From NCBI RefSeq assembly GCF_004745595.1, contig NZ_SRLH01000003.1, forward strand, positions 186,001 through 250,000: DNA of 64,000 nt. Reading direction: 5' to 3'. The DNA comes from Flavobacterium humi (GTDB lineage Bacteria; Bacteroidota; Bacteroidia; Flavobacteriales; Flavobacteriaceae). Position 1 is the stretch's first letter; every line of letters begins with the position of its first letter. The translations under genes and the position numbers were made by a program. Below, piece by piece: positions 44,302-56,100 of this stretch. The notes below the pieces were generated by a model. That model did no database searches. It had not been told where the DNA came from and saw nothing but the letters and a program-made list of their open reading frames with translations.

Positions 44302-45114
44302 TTATTCAATAGTATGGCTGCCGATATCTGTGGCCTGCCCGTTAACGACGACGACATTTTCTACAGTAACCATGGGTAATTCCGAGGCTATATCCGGAGT
44401 AAGCGTCACGGTATATGTCCCGGCCGGGATCGCGTTTAATTGGAATTTGCCTTCGGCATTGGCATAAGCCGAAACGACAGTTCCGTTTACATCAACAGAA
44501 GCCAGGACCTGGAGATTTGCAGGAACCGTAACGACCGTTCCTTTTATAGATCCGGTATTTGCGGTTGTTACCACTCTGATAACCGGATTTAAATTATAAT
44601 TGCCCGATCCGCCTGCCTGGACGACAATTGATTTTTCAACATCAAAATCCAACATAAAATCATACGCTGTATCTGGCTGCAATGTTGTATTCACCGCTAT
44701 TTTCAGTCCTGATTGTTGTGCGCTCGGCGTATTCAGCGGATATGTTATCCCATCTTTGACAACTGTATTATCAGTACCAAGCAACAATCGGATTTGCCCT
44801 AAATTCCCGGAAGGTATTATGGCATTGTCTGCCAGTACAACATTTAAACCGCCTGTTAACTCCAGTAAATTGTAAACGTGTGGTGCTGCTGTCCCTATAC
44901 TTATCCAACCGTTATCGCCTGTGTCAGAGTTATTTTTAACCATTACATCTAAAACCTCTATATTAACTTCATCAAAATCACCTGGTGAATCCGCTAACTT
45001 TACTGTTAGAGTTGATGTTTTTTCAGTGTCATTACTATCATTACAACTCACAAAAAATAACGTTGTAAAAATCATTACCAATAAGCTCAACAATTTCATC
45101 CTATCTGTTTTCAT
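44302..45114 (-). CDS. DUF4382 lipoprotein
   Basis: This 270-residue lipoprotein has a lipobox near residue 24 (LFFVSCND). A DUF4382 beta-sandwich (about 35-175, with TVKLADSPGDFDEVNIEVLDVMV) is followed by a small carboxypeptidase-regulatory-like beta domain (about 185-270, GKFQLNAIPAGTYTVTLTPD). The role is unknown; members are surface or periplasmic binding-type lipoproteins. A second ATG five codons on is an equally good start. It is monocistronic with its own terminator. Confidence 0.85.
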   Translation of the reverse strand: MKTDRMKLLSLLVMIFTTLFFVSCNDSNDTEKTSTLTVKLADSPGDFDEVNIEVLDVMVKNNSDTGDNGWISIGTAAPHVYNLLELTGGLNVVLADNAIIPSGNLGQIRLLLGTDNTVVKDGITYPLNTPSAQQSGLKIAVNTTLQPDTAYDFMLDFDVEKSIVVQAGGSGNYNLNPVIRVVTTANTGSIKGTVVTVPANLQVLASVDVNGTVVSAYANAEGKFQLNAIPAGTYTVTLTPDIASELPMVTVENVVVVNGQATDIGSHTIE

Positions 45115-45185
45115 ATCTGGGGAGATTAAAATTAGTGATATAGTAACGCTAAAAAATGTAAATTAGTGTCCTAATTGCATGTATT

Positions 45186-46343
45186 ATGATTAATAAACGG
45201 CTGCTTATAAAGAACTTATTGGCTCATAATGACGAGAACAGTTTTTATGATAAAAAGCGCCAGCTGAATTTGCATACCCGGGAAGGAAAAGGGAAATTCC
45301 TCAAGCATATCTGTGCCTTGTCGAATTCGAACCCGACCAACAATTCCTATATCGTTGTAGGTGTTGAAGACCAGGAAAATGAAATCGTAGGAGATGATTT
45401 TTTCGATGACAGCCGGATCCAGAACCTGGTGAACGCTTTCTTGGAAAACCCGCCCAAAATACAATATGAAAATGTTCCGTTCCCACAACTTCCCAAAGAC
45501 AAAGTGGTTGGGTTGGTAACGATAAAACCCAATAATAAAGTTTCTTTTTTCAAGAAAGGAATCCATACCATTTTAGCCAATTCGGCCTTTGTCCGTGTGG
45601 GGAGCAACAGTATTCCTACGGAAGAAAAGATCCCTTTTTCCAAACAAAATATCGAAACGGTGATCAGTATCGAGAACAATTCGCGCAACAGCATCGCCCA
45701 TACCCTTGAAGGTGTCCTGGATTTTGTCAATTTGCGGCACAGGGACATGTATACCAATTATAAGGTTTTTAAGGAATTGTTTGTGGTATGCTGGTCCGGA
45801 AATAAGAAGAAAATCAGGGAAAATACTTATTTTACAAGGGTTGACATAGAGCTGATCAACGAACAGATCAAACTTTTTTATTCTGCCCAGGACGATGTTT
45901 CCATTGCGTATGACGACAATTCGTTTATCATTACCGAATACATCCCGTTAGGGCTGAACGATAAAACGAGTTATTATCCCCTGGAAAAGGTAAGCATCAC
46001 TTTTTTTGACAACGGTTATTATAAAATAGAATCCAAAATGCTGTTCGAGCCTCCGGAATTCAATAAAAAAATACTGTTCCACATTTACAATTCCAACAAA
46101 TCCCTTTTGTCTAAGATGGAAAAAGAAATGCAGCTCACCAATGCCGAACTGAAAGATCTTGAAAACCTCCCTTCTACATTAATGATCTGCTATCTTAATG
46201 GTTTTAGTGATGCAAAGCAGAAACTGGTCGATGCCAAAAATTTTTTAAAACCGTATCCGAAAGTATACGCTAGTTTTAAGGAAGCATTGCGCGTTTTAAG
46301 AAAAATGAAATATAACGAGCAGAATTCTACTGATAATAACTGA
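45186..46343 (+). CDS. AlbA_2 (Schlafen-type) domain protein
   Basis: This 385-residue soluble protein has an N-terminal AlbA_2 domain (about 15-145). The landmarks are KFLKHICALSNSNPTNNSYIVVGVEDQENEIVGDDFFDDSRIQNLVNAFLENPP and the later ANSAFVRVGSNSIPT. The AlbA_2 family is annotated as a putative ATP- or nucleic-acid-binding domain; its function in bacteria is poorly known. The C-terminal 200 residues have no domain that I recognise. It is divergent from the DUF4382 gene and convergent with the small membrane protein. Confidence 0.8.
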   Translation: MINKRLLIKNLLAHNDENSFYDKKRQLNLHTREGKGKFLKHICALSNSNPTNNSYIVVGVEDQENEIVGDDFFDDSRIQNLVNAFLENPPKIQYENVPFPQLPKDKVVGLVTIKPNNKVSFFKKGIHTILANSAFVRVGSNSIPTEEKIPFSKQNIETVISIENNSRNSIAHTLEGVLDFVNLRHRDMYTNYKVFKELFVVCWSGNKKKIRENTYFTRVDIELINEQIKLFYSAQDDVSIAYDDNSFIITEYIPLGLNDKTSYYPLEKVSITFFDNGYYKIESKMLFEPPEFNKKILFHIYNSNKSLLSKMEKEMQLTNAELKDLENLPSTLMICYLNGFSDAKQKLVDAKNFLKPYPKVYASFKEALRVLRKMKYNEQNSTDNN

Positions 46344-46363
46344 TATCAGGTAAAAAAAATAAA

Positions 46364-46675
46364 TCATAAAAAGACGCTTATAATAGGTTTGTTCATGGTT
46401 TTCAACGTATGGAAAATCATCAATCCCCATAAGGCAAAAATCCCCATAAAATTAAAGAAGATGGAAACGCCCATTTTTTTGCCGTTTATGGTATAATACC
46501 CTTCTTTAAATGACAACAAAATAGAATCATAATTAGGTTCTTTAATCAATTCGAGCATATAAACCGTAGCAATTAATATGTTAACTATTAATATTACGAA
46601 TATCGCCAAAGCCAAAGTGGTAATTAATAAATTATACTTTGCCTGTTTTTCTAATTTTTGTATTTCCCGTATCAT
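46364..46675 (-). CDS. Small two-helix membrane protein of unknown function
   Basis: This 103-residue protein has two hydrophobic segments, about 17-42 (LLITTLALAIFVILIVNILIA) and about 72-92 (IFFNFMGIFALWGLMIFHTL). It has a short basic N-terminus and a loop containing YYTINGKKMG. No family was recognised. It stands alone, with about 500 gene-poor bases upstream. Confidence 0.6.
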   Translation of the reverse strand: MIREIQKLEKQAKYNLLITTLALAIFVILIVNILIATVYMLELIKEPNYDSILLSFKEGYYTINGKKMGVSIFFNFMGIFALWGLMIFHTLKTMNKPIISVFL

Positions 46676-47111
46676 AAATCCAAATTATTTACAAAAACTA
46701 TCCTTTACGTGGTAACTATCCGGTCATCTATAAAGGTAATTTTTTGGTTAAACTATACCTCATTCAATCATTTTAAATCCAATTACAATTGCAGGTATCA
46801 GTCCTACATAACAACAGGGTAGTTTTTCTTTGAGCGGGCATTGTCACGGCCTGTCCGATTCCTGGAAAGCTGTTGGCTGAATGCCTGTAAAGACAATGGC
46901 TTATTGGGGAAAACCATAGTTGCCGGAATTCCGGCATGTGTTTAAGATCAAGGCGAAACCATCAATCTTAATGGTGTGGTAAACGAAGTTGTTATATAAA
47001 AAACAGTAAGAACGAATAGGTTTTTAAGCTTGTGTTTCCCAACAAAGTTATTGTCTTTTGTAAAAATTTCGTTACGGTTTTTCCTCATCATTTGTTATAT
47101 TTTAAAAGAAA
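46676..47111. other. Gene-poor region with possible decayed coding sequence
   Basis: No gene of convincing length is present. Part of it (46835-46990) is more GC-rich than its flanks. On the plus strand, one frame reads about 39 residues, meets a single TAA at 46952, and continues 17 residues to a stop at 46999. On the minus strand a 37-residue frame runs 46917-46804. A -7-like box (TAACTTTG) lies on the minus strand at 47043-47050. This could be a gene remnant or a small unrecognised gene. Confidence 0.35.
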
Positions 47112-47150
47112 GCAGTTAAACCAAACTAAAAACTACTTTGGTTTAACTGC
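47112..47150 (-). terminator. Hairpin after the OmpA-family gene, probable terminator
   Basis: The perfect 14-bp stem GCAGTTAAACCAAA / TTTGGTTTAACTGC is followed on the minus strand by the T-rich stretch TTTCTTTT. It lies 20 bases after the adhesin operon's last stop. Confidence 0.65.
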
Positions 47151-47170
47151 AAGACTAAAAAAAACAAATA

Positions 47171-49105
47171 CTACTCTTCTATGATTATGAAATCGGAACG
47201 CCGGTTCAAAAGATGTTCCTCATCGCTGCATTTTACGCCGTTGCTGCACCTGTTTCGCAAGCGTTTTTCGCCATAACCGATGGCACTTTCAATACGGCCC
47301 GGGTCTATTCCTTTGGACAGTATGTATTCCTGTGTGGCTTTTGCTCTTTTATCCGAAAGCATCATATTGTAAAGGTCTTTCCCTCTGGAATCGGTATGGG
47401 ATTCGATTTTGATCTTGACTTTCGGGAAAGTATTCATCACATATACGACTTTGTCTAGTTCTATGACGGCTTGTGGTGTAATGCCCCATTTGTCATATTC
47501 AAAAAAGATAGGATTGATGTCCACTTTCTTCTTATTGTCTTCAATGACCACAAAATCATCCAGGTTGGCCAGTTCGAAATTGACATCTTTTATTTGGTCC
47601 TGGTTCTTCAAACCGGTTATGACTTCTTTCTCCTGTGGGACGAATTTGGTTTTGGAAGCCTGCAGGCGATACGATCCGCCGCATGGGATTGTTACCTGAT
47701 ACTCTCCGTTGGGAAGTGTTGTAACTTCTGTTTTATAATCTCCGAAAGAATCGAAAACCTTAACAATCGCTCCATCCAGGCTCAGTTTTGATTTAGCATT
47801 GATGACTTTTCCGGACACGATCTGGTCACACGGCGCTTTGGCCTTGGTAAAATAATAAATGTCGTCATCGCCTTTGCCTGTATCCCTGTTGGAGGAAAAG
47901 TATCCAAATTTTAATTCCGGGTCAATGATAAAAGAAAAATCATCTTTATTGCTGTTTATGGGTTCTCCGAGGTTTTTAGGTTCTGAAAAAAACAATTTTC
48001 CCGATTGCTTGCTTTCAAAAACATCCAAACCGCCGTAACCGTAATGCCCATCGGAAGAAAAATAAAGTGTATTGTTTATGTAAAACGGAAACATTTCCCT
48101 TCCTGCCGTATTTATCGTCGGTCCGAGGTTGAGCGGGCTGTTTAGTTTCCCATCCGAAAAAACCTCAGCAACATAAATATCGGTTTCCCCGTATCCGCCG
48201 GGCATGTCGGAAACAAAAAACAACCACTTCCCGTCCGGGCTCAGGGCTGGGTGCCCAACACTGAAATCCAGGCTGTTGAAAAACATCTTTTCCGGTTCCG
48301 AAGCTTTTCCGTCTGTTATAGTGGCCCGTAAGATCTGAAAATTATTCACCCCTTCCTTATCATTAAGCAACCGGCTTTTCTTGAGGGTATTGGTGGTGTA
48401 ATAAATCGTTTTCAGGTCTGGGGTAAAAGTAACCGTAGCATCATGGTATTTAGACCGTATGTTTTCCAGGAAAGGGAGCTCGTTAAATAACTCTCCTGTA
48501 GAAATGTTCCTGTCGGCGACATAGAGTTCCAGAAACGGCTGTTGGTTCCAGGAATATAATTTTTCATGGAATTTGGTCGTATCCTTTGCAGAAGAATATA
48601 CCAGTTGGTTCCCGTAAAAAGCAGGGCCGAAATCGGATTTCGAACTATTGATGGCTACCGGTTTGATCGTAAACAACGAAGGTCGCGAAGCCAAACTATC
48701 GTTGTATTTTTTCTGAGCCATAAAATGACTGGCCTGTTTGTCGTCCCTTTTTTTGAGGAGCTCGTTTTTGGTTATTTCATCCGCTTTATCATAGTCCCGG
48801 ACACCCCGAAGGGATTGTGTATACCGGATCAGGTACTGGTCGGAAAGCGTTTGCCCCTGGAGTTCGTATAGTTTCCGGTACCAGGTTAAAGCTTCTCTTG
48901 GCTTGTCCAGGAAATAATAGGTGTCGGCGATATGCGTCACCGCTTCGATAGAAGGATTGGATTCTTTCTCCAGGTACTCTTCGTATGTTTGGGCAGCTTC
49001 AACGTATTTCAGTTCCTTAAATAACTTATCGGCTTTTTTTAGTTTTGACTGGGCCAACGAAATGGTCAGGCAGAACAGCAGGCAGAAGGTAATTATTTTC
49101 TTCAT
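47171..49105 (-). CDS. PorE-like OmpA-family protein
   Basis: This 644-residue protein has a signal peptide (ending LAQS). TPR units come first (about 20-150, KKADKLFKELKYVEAAQTYEEYL), then PD40-type beta-propeller repeats (about 175-420, LSPDGKWLFFVSDMPGGYGETDIYVAE). A carboxypeptidase-regulatory-like domain covers about 430-510, and a C-terminal OmpA domain binds peptidoglycan (about 535-644, KIKIESHTDSRGKDLYNMMLSDKRA). This order is that of PorE, a T9SS-associated envelope anchor. It follows the PorP/SprF-like gene after 17 bases. An ATG two codons upstream (49111) is possible. Confidence 0.88.
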   Translation of the reverse strand: MKKIITFCLLFCLTISLAQSKLKKADKLFKELKYVEAAQTYEEYLEKESNPSIEAVTHIADTYYFLDKPREALTWYRKLYELQGQTLSDQYLIRYTQSLRGVRDYDKADEITKNELLKKRDDKQASHFMAQKKYNDSLASRPSLFTIKPVAINSSKSDFGPAFYGNQLVYSSAKDTTKFHEKLYSWNQQPFLELYVADRNISTGELFNELPFLENIRSKYHDATVTFTPDLKTIYYTTNTLKKSRLLNDKEGVNNFQILRATITDGKASEPEKMFFNSLDFSVGHPALSPDGKWLFFVSDMPGGYGETDIYVAEVFSDGKLNSPLNLGPTINTAGREMFPFYINNTLYFSSDGHYGYGGLDVFESKQSGKLFFSEPKNLGEPINSNKDDFSFIIDPELKFGYFSSNRDTGKGDDDIYYFTKAKAPCDQIVSGKVINAKSKLSLDGAIVKVFDSFGDYKTEVTTLPNGEYQVTIPCGGSYRLQASKTKFVPQEKEVITGLKNQDQIKDVNFELANLDDFVVIEDNKKKVDINPIFFEYDKWGITPQAVIELDKVVYVMNTFPKVKIKIESHTDSRGKDLYNMMLSDKRAKATQEYILSKGIDPGRIESAIGYGEKRLRNRCSNGVKCSDEEHLLNRRSDFIIIEE

Positions 49106-49122
49106 ATACATTTGTTTTTTAA

Positions 49123-50058
49123 TTAGAAGAATCGAGGAGATTTAATGGCTGTAGATTTCTGAGGCAATTGATAACGAAGGATGATCTCATGGGTTCCGTC
49201 GTTATACTTGTTGAGTTTTGTCACGGTATAATCAAAGGAATAGCCTGCAAAAAAGCTTTTCGAAATCTGGAACCCAACCAGTGCGCTCACCGAATCGTCC
49301 CATCGGTAAGAAGCCCCCAGGGTGAGTTTTTCCTGCAATAGGAAATTAGCAGAAACATCTGTGGCCAACGGTGCCCCACCTACCGCCTTTACTAAAACAG
49401 ATGGCTTGAATTTCAAATTATCCGAAATGGTAAAAACATATCCTCCAATGAAATAATAGTGCAGCTTATCTGAAATCACAGATTCCTGGATATCATCATA
49501 ATAATCGTACCGGATGAAATTAGGAACCGAAAGCCCCAAATACCAATTATCCGAATACAAATAAGCTCCCGTCCCAACTAAAGGCATAATCTTATTTTCA
49601 ATATTATTGTTTAGCAGGACATCGTCACTATTGTAAAACCTCCCTTTTGACCAGTCGATATTCAGCATTCTTACTCCGGCTTTTAACCCAAAGGCAAGTT
49701 TGGTTTTGTAACTGGTTTCAATGGTGTACGAAAAATTTCCCGAAGCAAACTGCTCGCTTGACGGGCCAATATCATCACTGATGATATTGAGCCCTAGTCC
49801 AATTTTCTGATTCCCGATCGGGGCATGGATCCCTATCGTCCCTGTTTTCGGTGCTCCGGAAAAACCAACCCACTGGCTGCGAAGCAATAAGTTCGCCTCG
49901 AGTGCCCCTGTTGAGCCGGTATAACCGGGATTGACCGTGATGGTGTTATACATATACTGTGTATATCCCGGATCCTGTTGTGCTTGTACAATGGCTGCTG
50001 TAAAAAACAGTACTGTTAAAAAGCTTTTTGTGGTTATCTTTTTTATATTTAGTTTCAT
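49123..50058 (-). CDS. PorP/SprF-family outer membrane protein
   Basis: This 311-residue protein has a signal peptide (ending VQAQ), the family opening QDPGYTQYMYNTITVNPGYTGS (near 28-49) and a beta-barrel ending in EIILRYQL. In Flavobacterium johnsoniae, SprF is required for secretion of the adjacent giant adhesin SprB, whose C-terminal domain is of type B. Here the gene directly follows (51 bases) an adhesin with such a domain, so it is predicted to be that adhesin's dedicated partner. It starts at MKLNIKKITTKSFLTVL. Confidence 0.92.
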   Translation of the reverse strand: MKLNIKKITTKSFLTVLFFTAAIVQAQQDPGYTQYMYNTITVNPGYTGSTGALEANLLLRSQWVGFSGAPKTGTIGIHAPIGNQKIGLGLNIISDDIGPSSEQFASGNFSYTIETSYKTKLAFGLKAGVRMLNIDWSKGRFYNSDDVLLNNNIENKIMPLVGTGAYLYSDNWYLGLSVPNFIRYDYYDDIQESVISDKLHYYFIGGYVFTISDNLKFKPSVLVKAVGGAPLATDVSANFLLQEKLTLGASYRWDDSVSALVGFQISKSFFAGYSFDYTVTKLNKYNDGTHEIILRYQLPQKSTAIKSPRFF

Positions 50059-50109
50059 ACGCTTTTCTATTTAGTTTTGAATATTCAGAAAGATGCTTTG
50101 TTATTAAAA

Positions 50110-53100
50110 TTATCTTACAATTTGCAACCATCCGGTTTTTACACCTTTTGATTCACCAATATCGAATATATAATAATACGTTCCTGAAGGTAATTCCGTA
50201 CCATCAAAGGTTCCTTTAACATTCGCAATTCCTTTCCAATTATTTTTATAACCATTAGTACTATAGACAAGGCTGCCGTATCGGTTATACACCTCTAGTT
50301 TGTTGTTCGGGTAATATTCGGCACACATGATGTTGAAGAAGTCATTCGAGCCGTCTTCATTTGGTGTAAATTCATTGAAAATAACCAAACACAATGGCCC
50401 TAATGAAACTCCGGCCACATTTCCATCGTCCGGATCTATAGGGTCCGACATATCAATTGTAGCGGTATTGTCATGGATTCCTTCAAACAATACTTTAACC
50501 GTAAGGGTCAATGTAGCCACTTCATTAGCGTTCAACACCGGAATGGTCCAGATTCCCGTAACCGGATTGTAAGTACCGTGGGAAGCCACATAGCTTACAT
50601 ATTGGAACCCGGATTGGATCTGTTCGTTTACAATTACATTATGGAATTGTGTGGATCCGACATTGCTCACCTTGATGGTAAAAACTACATTTTCATCCAC
50701 AAAAGGAGTCATGTTATCTGCCGTTTTGGTAATGGTCAGGTTGGAACAGGTGGCCACAGTCACATTAGAAGTTGTACTGCTGCCGCTACATCCATTCGTA
50801 TCAACAAAAGCGACACTGATGGATTCATTTCCTATCTGATCCCAGGAAACCGTTACCGAATTATCCGTTGCCGTTCCGCCGCTGATGATATTTCCACCAC
50901 TGGTAACATTCCAGCTGTAATTCGTCATCCCGGCGTTAGTAGTATACGTTACCGGCTCATTGATACAAACTGTTGGGGTTCCTCCTGTTATAACAGCCGG
51001 TATGCCAGCGTAAAACTGAATCGTAACCGCAAGGCGGATAGAGCTTTCACAACCGCTTACAGGATCAACCTGAGATGCATAATAAGTGGTGCCGCTTACC
51101 AATAAAGTAGTGGGTGCCAAAACAGTCCCGCCAGTAGCCGTAGTATACCAAACCACTCCGGTACCCGTTACCTGGATATCCGCAATTGTTGCATTGGATG
51201 AAGAACAGAAATCCTGGGTGGCATCAGTGGTGGTTGGAGGAGCTGCATTATTTATTTGAACCGTAACAGCCAAACGGATAGAACTCACACATCCGCCAAC
51301 CGCACTCACTTGAGAAGCATAGTAGGTCATTCCGTTAACCAAAGCCGTGGTAGGCGCTATGACATTTCCACCGGTAGCGGCATCGTACCAAACTATTCCG
51401 GTTCCGTTGACCTGGATATTGGCCACCGTTGGATTATTAATCAAACAGAAATCCTGCGTCGTATCATTTGTAGTTGGAGTTGTCCCGTCATTTATCTGAA
51501 CAGTAACCGCCAATCGTATAGAGCTTTCGCAACCGTTAACCGGATCTATTTGTGAAGCATAATAAACCATTCCGTTGACCAAAGCCGTGGTAGGCGCTAC
51601 AATATTTCCACCGGTAGCGGCATCGTACCAGACAATTCCTGTCCCCGTGACCTGGATATTGGACACCGTTGGATTTGTCAGCAAACAAAATCCTTGAGTG
51701 GTATTGCTCGTTGTTGGGGTGGCACCATCGTTCACCTGAACGGTAACCGCCAATCTTACGGAGCTCACGCAGCCGCTTACCGGATCTGTCTGTGAGGCGT
51801 AATAAACCATTCCGTTAACCAAGGCCGTAGTTGGCGCCACAATATTTCCGCCGGTAGCAGCATCATACCAGACAATTGTCGTACCCGTTACTTGGATGTT
51901 GGCCACTGTTGGGGTATTGATCAAACAGAAATCCTGCGTCGTATCTAAAGTCGTTGGTGTGGCACCATCGTTCACCTGGACGGTAACTGCCAATCGTATG
52001 GAGCTTTCACAACCGTTAACCGGATCTATTTGTGAGGCATAATAAACCATTCCGTTGACCAAAGCTGTGGTTGGCGCTATAATATTTCCGCCGGTAGCAG
52101 CATCATACCAGACAATTGTCGTACCCGTTACTTGAATGTTGGCCACTGTTGGGGTATTGATCAAACAGAAATCCTGCGTCGTATCTAAAGTCGTTGGTGT
52201 GGCGCCATCGTTCACCTGGACGGTAACCGCCAATCGTATGGAACTTTCACAACCGTTAACCGGATCTATTTGTGAAGCGTAATAAACCATTCCGTTGACC
52301 AAAGCCGTGGTTGGCGCTACAACATTTCCGCCGGTAGCGGCATCGTACCAAATAATTGTAGTACCCGTTACCTGGATGTTGGCCACCGTTGGAGTATTGA
52401 TCAAACAGAAATCCTGTGTCGTGTCTAAAGTGGTTGGTGTGGCACCATCATTCACCTGGACAGTAACCGCCAATCGTATGGAACTTTCACAACCGTTAAC
52501 CGGATCTATTTGTGAGGCGTAATAAACCATTCCGTTGACCAAAGCCGTGGTTGGCGCTACAATATTTCCGCCGGTAGCGGCATCGTACCAAATAATTGTA
52601 GTACCCGTTACCTGGATGTTGGCCACCGTTGGAGTATTGATCAAACAAAAATCCTGCGTCGTGTCTAATGTGGTTGGTGTAGCACCATCATTCACCTGGA
52701 CGGTAACCGCCAATCGTATGGAACTTTCACAACCGTTAACCGGATCTATTTGTGAAGCGTAATAAACCATTCCGTTGACCAAAGCCGTGGTTGGCGCTAT
52801 AATATTTCCGCCGGTAGCGGCATCGTACCAGACAATTGTCGTACCCGTTACTTGGATGTTGGCCACCGTTGGGTTATTTATCAAACAAAAATCCTGCGTC
52901 GTGTCTAAAGTCGTTGGTGTGGCACCATCGTTCACCTGGACGGTAACCGCCAATCGTATGGAGCTTTCGCATCCGGTAATGGCATCCGTTTGTGTGGCAT
53001 AATAGATCATTCCGTTGACCAAAGCCGTAGTTGGCGCTACAACATTTCCGCCGGTAGCGGCATCGTACCAAATAATTGTAGTACCCGTTACCTGGATGTT

Positions 53101-56100
53101 GGCCACCGTTGGAGTATTGATCAAACAGAAATCCTGAGTCGTGTCTAAAGTGGTTGGTGTTGGAGTATCGTTGATAATTACTGATACATCCTGAAAAGTC
53201 CCGGCTATATTTTGACAAGTCGTATCACTTGAAATCGAAACATAATAAGTATAAGGGCTGTTGGTTGCCGTTAGCCCGGAGATAGTCAATGCGCCGTTTG
53301 CGGCTATACTGTACGTAACCCCGCTAAAGGTTCCGTTTACGATTGGCAGCGTGGTATCGTTTGTAAAATACCAATTGTAAACCGGATTTGCCAATATCGT
53401 GGCGGGCTGCAGGACTACATCCGTATTCAAGCATTGCTGGACATCATTTATAGTGATATCATTGGCTACAGAAAAAGGAAGGATTGTAAATGTGATTTCC
53501 GCTCTTTCATTCTGCAGTGTTTCACAAAATTCATCTGAACTTACCCCAACATAATATGTATAAGTGCCCGGCACTAAACCCGTCAGGTTCAACGTTGCGG
53601 ATGTTTCCCCAGGAATGGCGATCTGGTTGATCCCATCGGAACTATACCAGTGGAATACAGGATTAGTCAGCACCGGTAAGCTGTTCAGCTGGGCTGTTAA
53701 TGTTACCGCTCCGTTGGCACTGCAAAATACCGTATCTGTGCCGGAATTTATTAAGATACTGCCAATGGCCACTTCAGGAGCCGTAGCACCTACGATTATT
53801 GTTATTTTCGTTCTTGATAACACCTCACATCCATTGCGGACAGGTTGTATGTAGAAATCATGTGAACCTACTGACAATGTGTTTGGCACTATAAAAGTTG
53901 ATCCTGTTGCCACAACTGTTCCTCCATATTCCGAATCGTACCAGGTGTATGTAGTACAAGGCTGCGGAGCAATTGAAACCGTGTCGCCGAAACAAACTTC
54001 GATAATATTGTCTCCTCCACTTCCTACAACATCAATAAGGGCTTCTCTTTTGACCATGTGTACCTGAAGGAAATCCAATACATTGGCAGGCCCTCCAAAC
54101 CGGATTCTGACGCGGTCAAAAGCCGGTGATTGCGAATTGGAAACCAAAAGCACTTCGGCTCCGCCATTTAATAATTCTGTGTTGAGGAATGCCCCGTTAA
54201 CTTCCATCAAATCCCCGACAGGAGTATTTCCCATGTAACGCTGGATCGTAAATCCGAATAACAGGCCAACGGTTAATTGTGTCCCCGGTTTCGATATTTT
54301 GATTTTCAGGATGTCATTTCCTTGTGAAGGTGTGGAGAATTTTACGGTCATTTCGGCTGCAGCCAAAACACCAACGGTTTTATACAAAGTGGCAAAAGTC
54401 GCTTCGTCATTGTCAACGGCATTCCACGGATTTTGGACAGCTACCAGCGAGGTCAATGCTCCGACACCCAAATCGACTGCTCCGTAAAATATATCTTCGA
54501 CATCTCCGGAAGGGCAAACAATAGGATCTGCTTCTTTTGTATAATACGCTTCGTATACTTTTATGTTTTGTGCAACGCTTAGAACCGATCCCACAATAAT
54601 CCTCACACCATCGTAAGCCTGTGGGCCGGAACCGTTTGCCGGAACAAAAGTATATTCGAAACTGTTTTCGCCCGGAAGCAAATTAAGAAGGTCTCCCGAA
54701 ATGGGCTGTATTGTACCGATATCAATAGGATTACCGACACCATTCCTTTTTGTCCCAACTACTGAAACCGCTCCTATCAAAGCCAAGCCGCTGTATTCCG
54801 AACCTAATTTTATGGTAAGGGGCGTACCGGCCGCTATGGTCGTATTCCATTCTAATGTTTGCCAGGTAGTACCAATGCCCAGAAGCCCAAGGCCAGTAAT
54901 TATGGTAGAGTTTGTTTGCAGGTTATGGTCAATGGCTGCAGCACCGTTAACCACACCGCCCGTGATTATGGAATCACTGCTTTGTGTGTCAGCGAAAACT
55001 TTTTCCATCATAACCGGACATGCATTAGGATCCAGCACAATGACTGTTACCGACAGGCTTTTCGAACATAAACCATTATTGGCCACTACCGTAAAAGTAT
55101 AAGTCCCGGCTTGTGTAAATGGCCCGGCTATATTGGAAGCCAAAGCAGTTCCGTTTTGATCATACCAGACAATTGGTGCATTCGAAGTAGATAGCAATGT
55201 GACTGTCTCACCGATATTGGCAGAATAACTTGTTGGGGAAACCCCTAGTTGAGGCAATGGATTAACAGTCACATTTACTTGTTCTTTATCTGAAGCACAG
55301 GTCTGCGCCGTATTTGACGCCTGAATATAGTAAATACCGCTTGCTTGTATGTTTGATGCCTGGCTGCCTGTTATCGGCATATCGGCTGCATCGTAAAAAG
55401 TATATACCGTATCTCCTGAAGTATCGAAATTAACAATGGCATCCCTTAGGTTTACAAATCCGCAACCTGTAATCGAGGCCTGTACGTCAAGGGTTGTTTC
55501 TGTTGGAGCCGTAACCTGAACCGGTTGCAAGGTATTGATGGCATTTTCGCAGGTCCCGCTTACTTCTATCGAAACATAATAGGTAATAGGCGTATTGCCC
55601 ATAGTTAATCCGCTTATTGTCAATGCACCAGTTATATTGTCTTTCACATAGGTTATCCCCGGATGGCCGCTAAACCCAGTAGTAATTTCCTGTGCTTTTA
55701 GCTGATCGGTATAATAATGGAAAGCCGAATTCGGAATTAGGGTCGTAGGTGCTAAAACAGCAACTCCAAGACAGGATGCCTGTATGGCCGCATCAATGGT
55801 AATATCTGAAGCAATCGGCACTGGAACAACATTGATGACCACCGGGATCCTTTCCGAATCTACGGTACAGCCTATTTTTCTGGCTGCTACATAAACTGTT
55901 GTTGTAGTTGCCAATGCCCCTGTGGTATAACTTCCGTTATAAGCCGTCACGGCAAGAGGCACACCACCAACCGGCCCCGCATACCAAACCAGTTCGTTGG
56001 TATTGGCTGTTAAGGCAGATACTGTTGCGGTCTGGCCACTGCACACGGTTATGTTCTGGCTGGCAACATCTATTACCGGAGGCGCCGGAGACCTGGTTAT

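Noticed and set aside
52295..53002. Three near-identical plus-strand open frames of 75 codons
   Set aside because: They are antisense shadows of the adhesin's 240-bp repeats and recur only because the repeats do.
51010..53170. Regular spacing suggesting a CRISPR-like array
   Set aside because: Units are 240 bases long, contiguous and in frame inside a coding sequence; there are no spacers.
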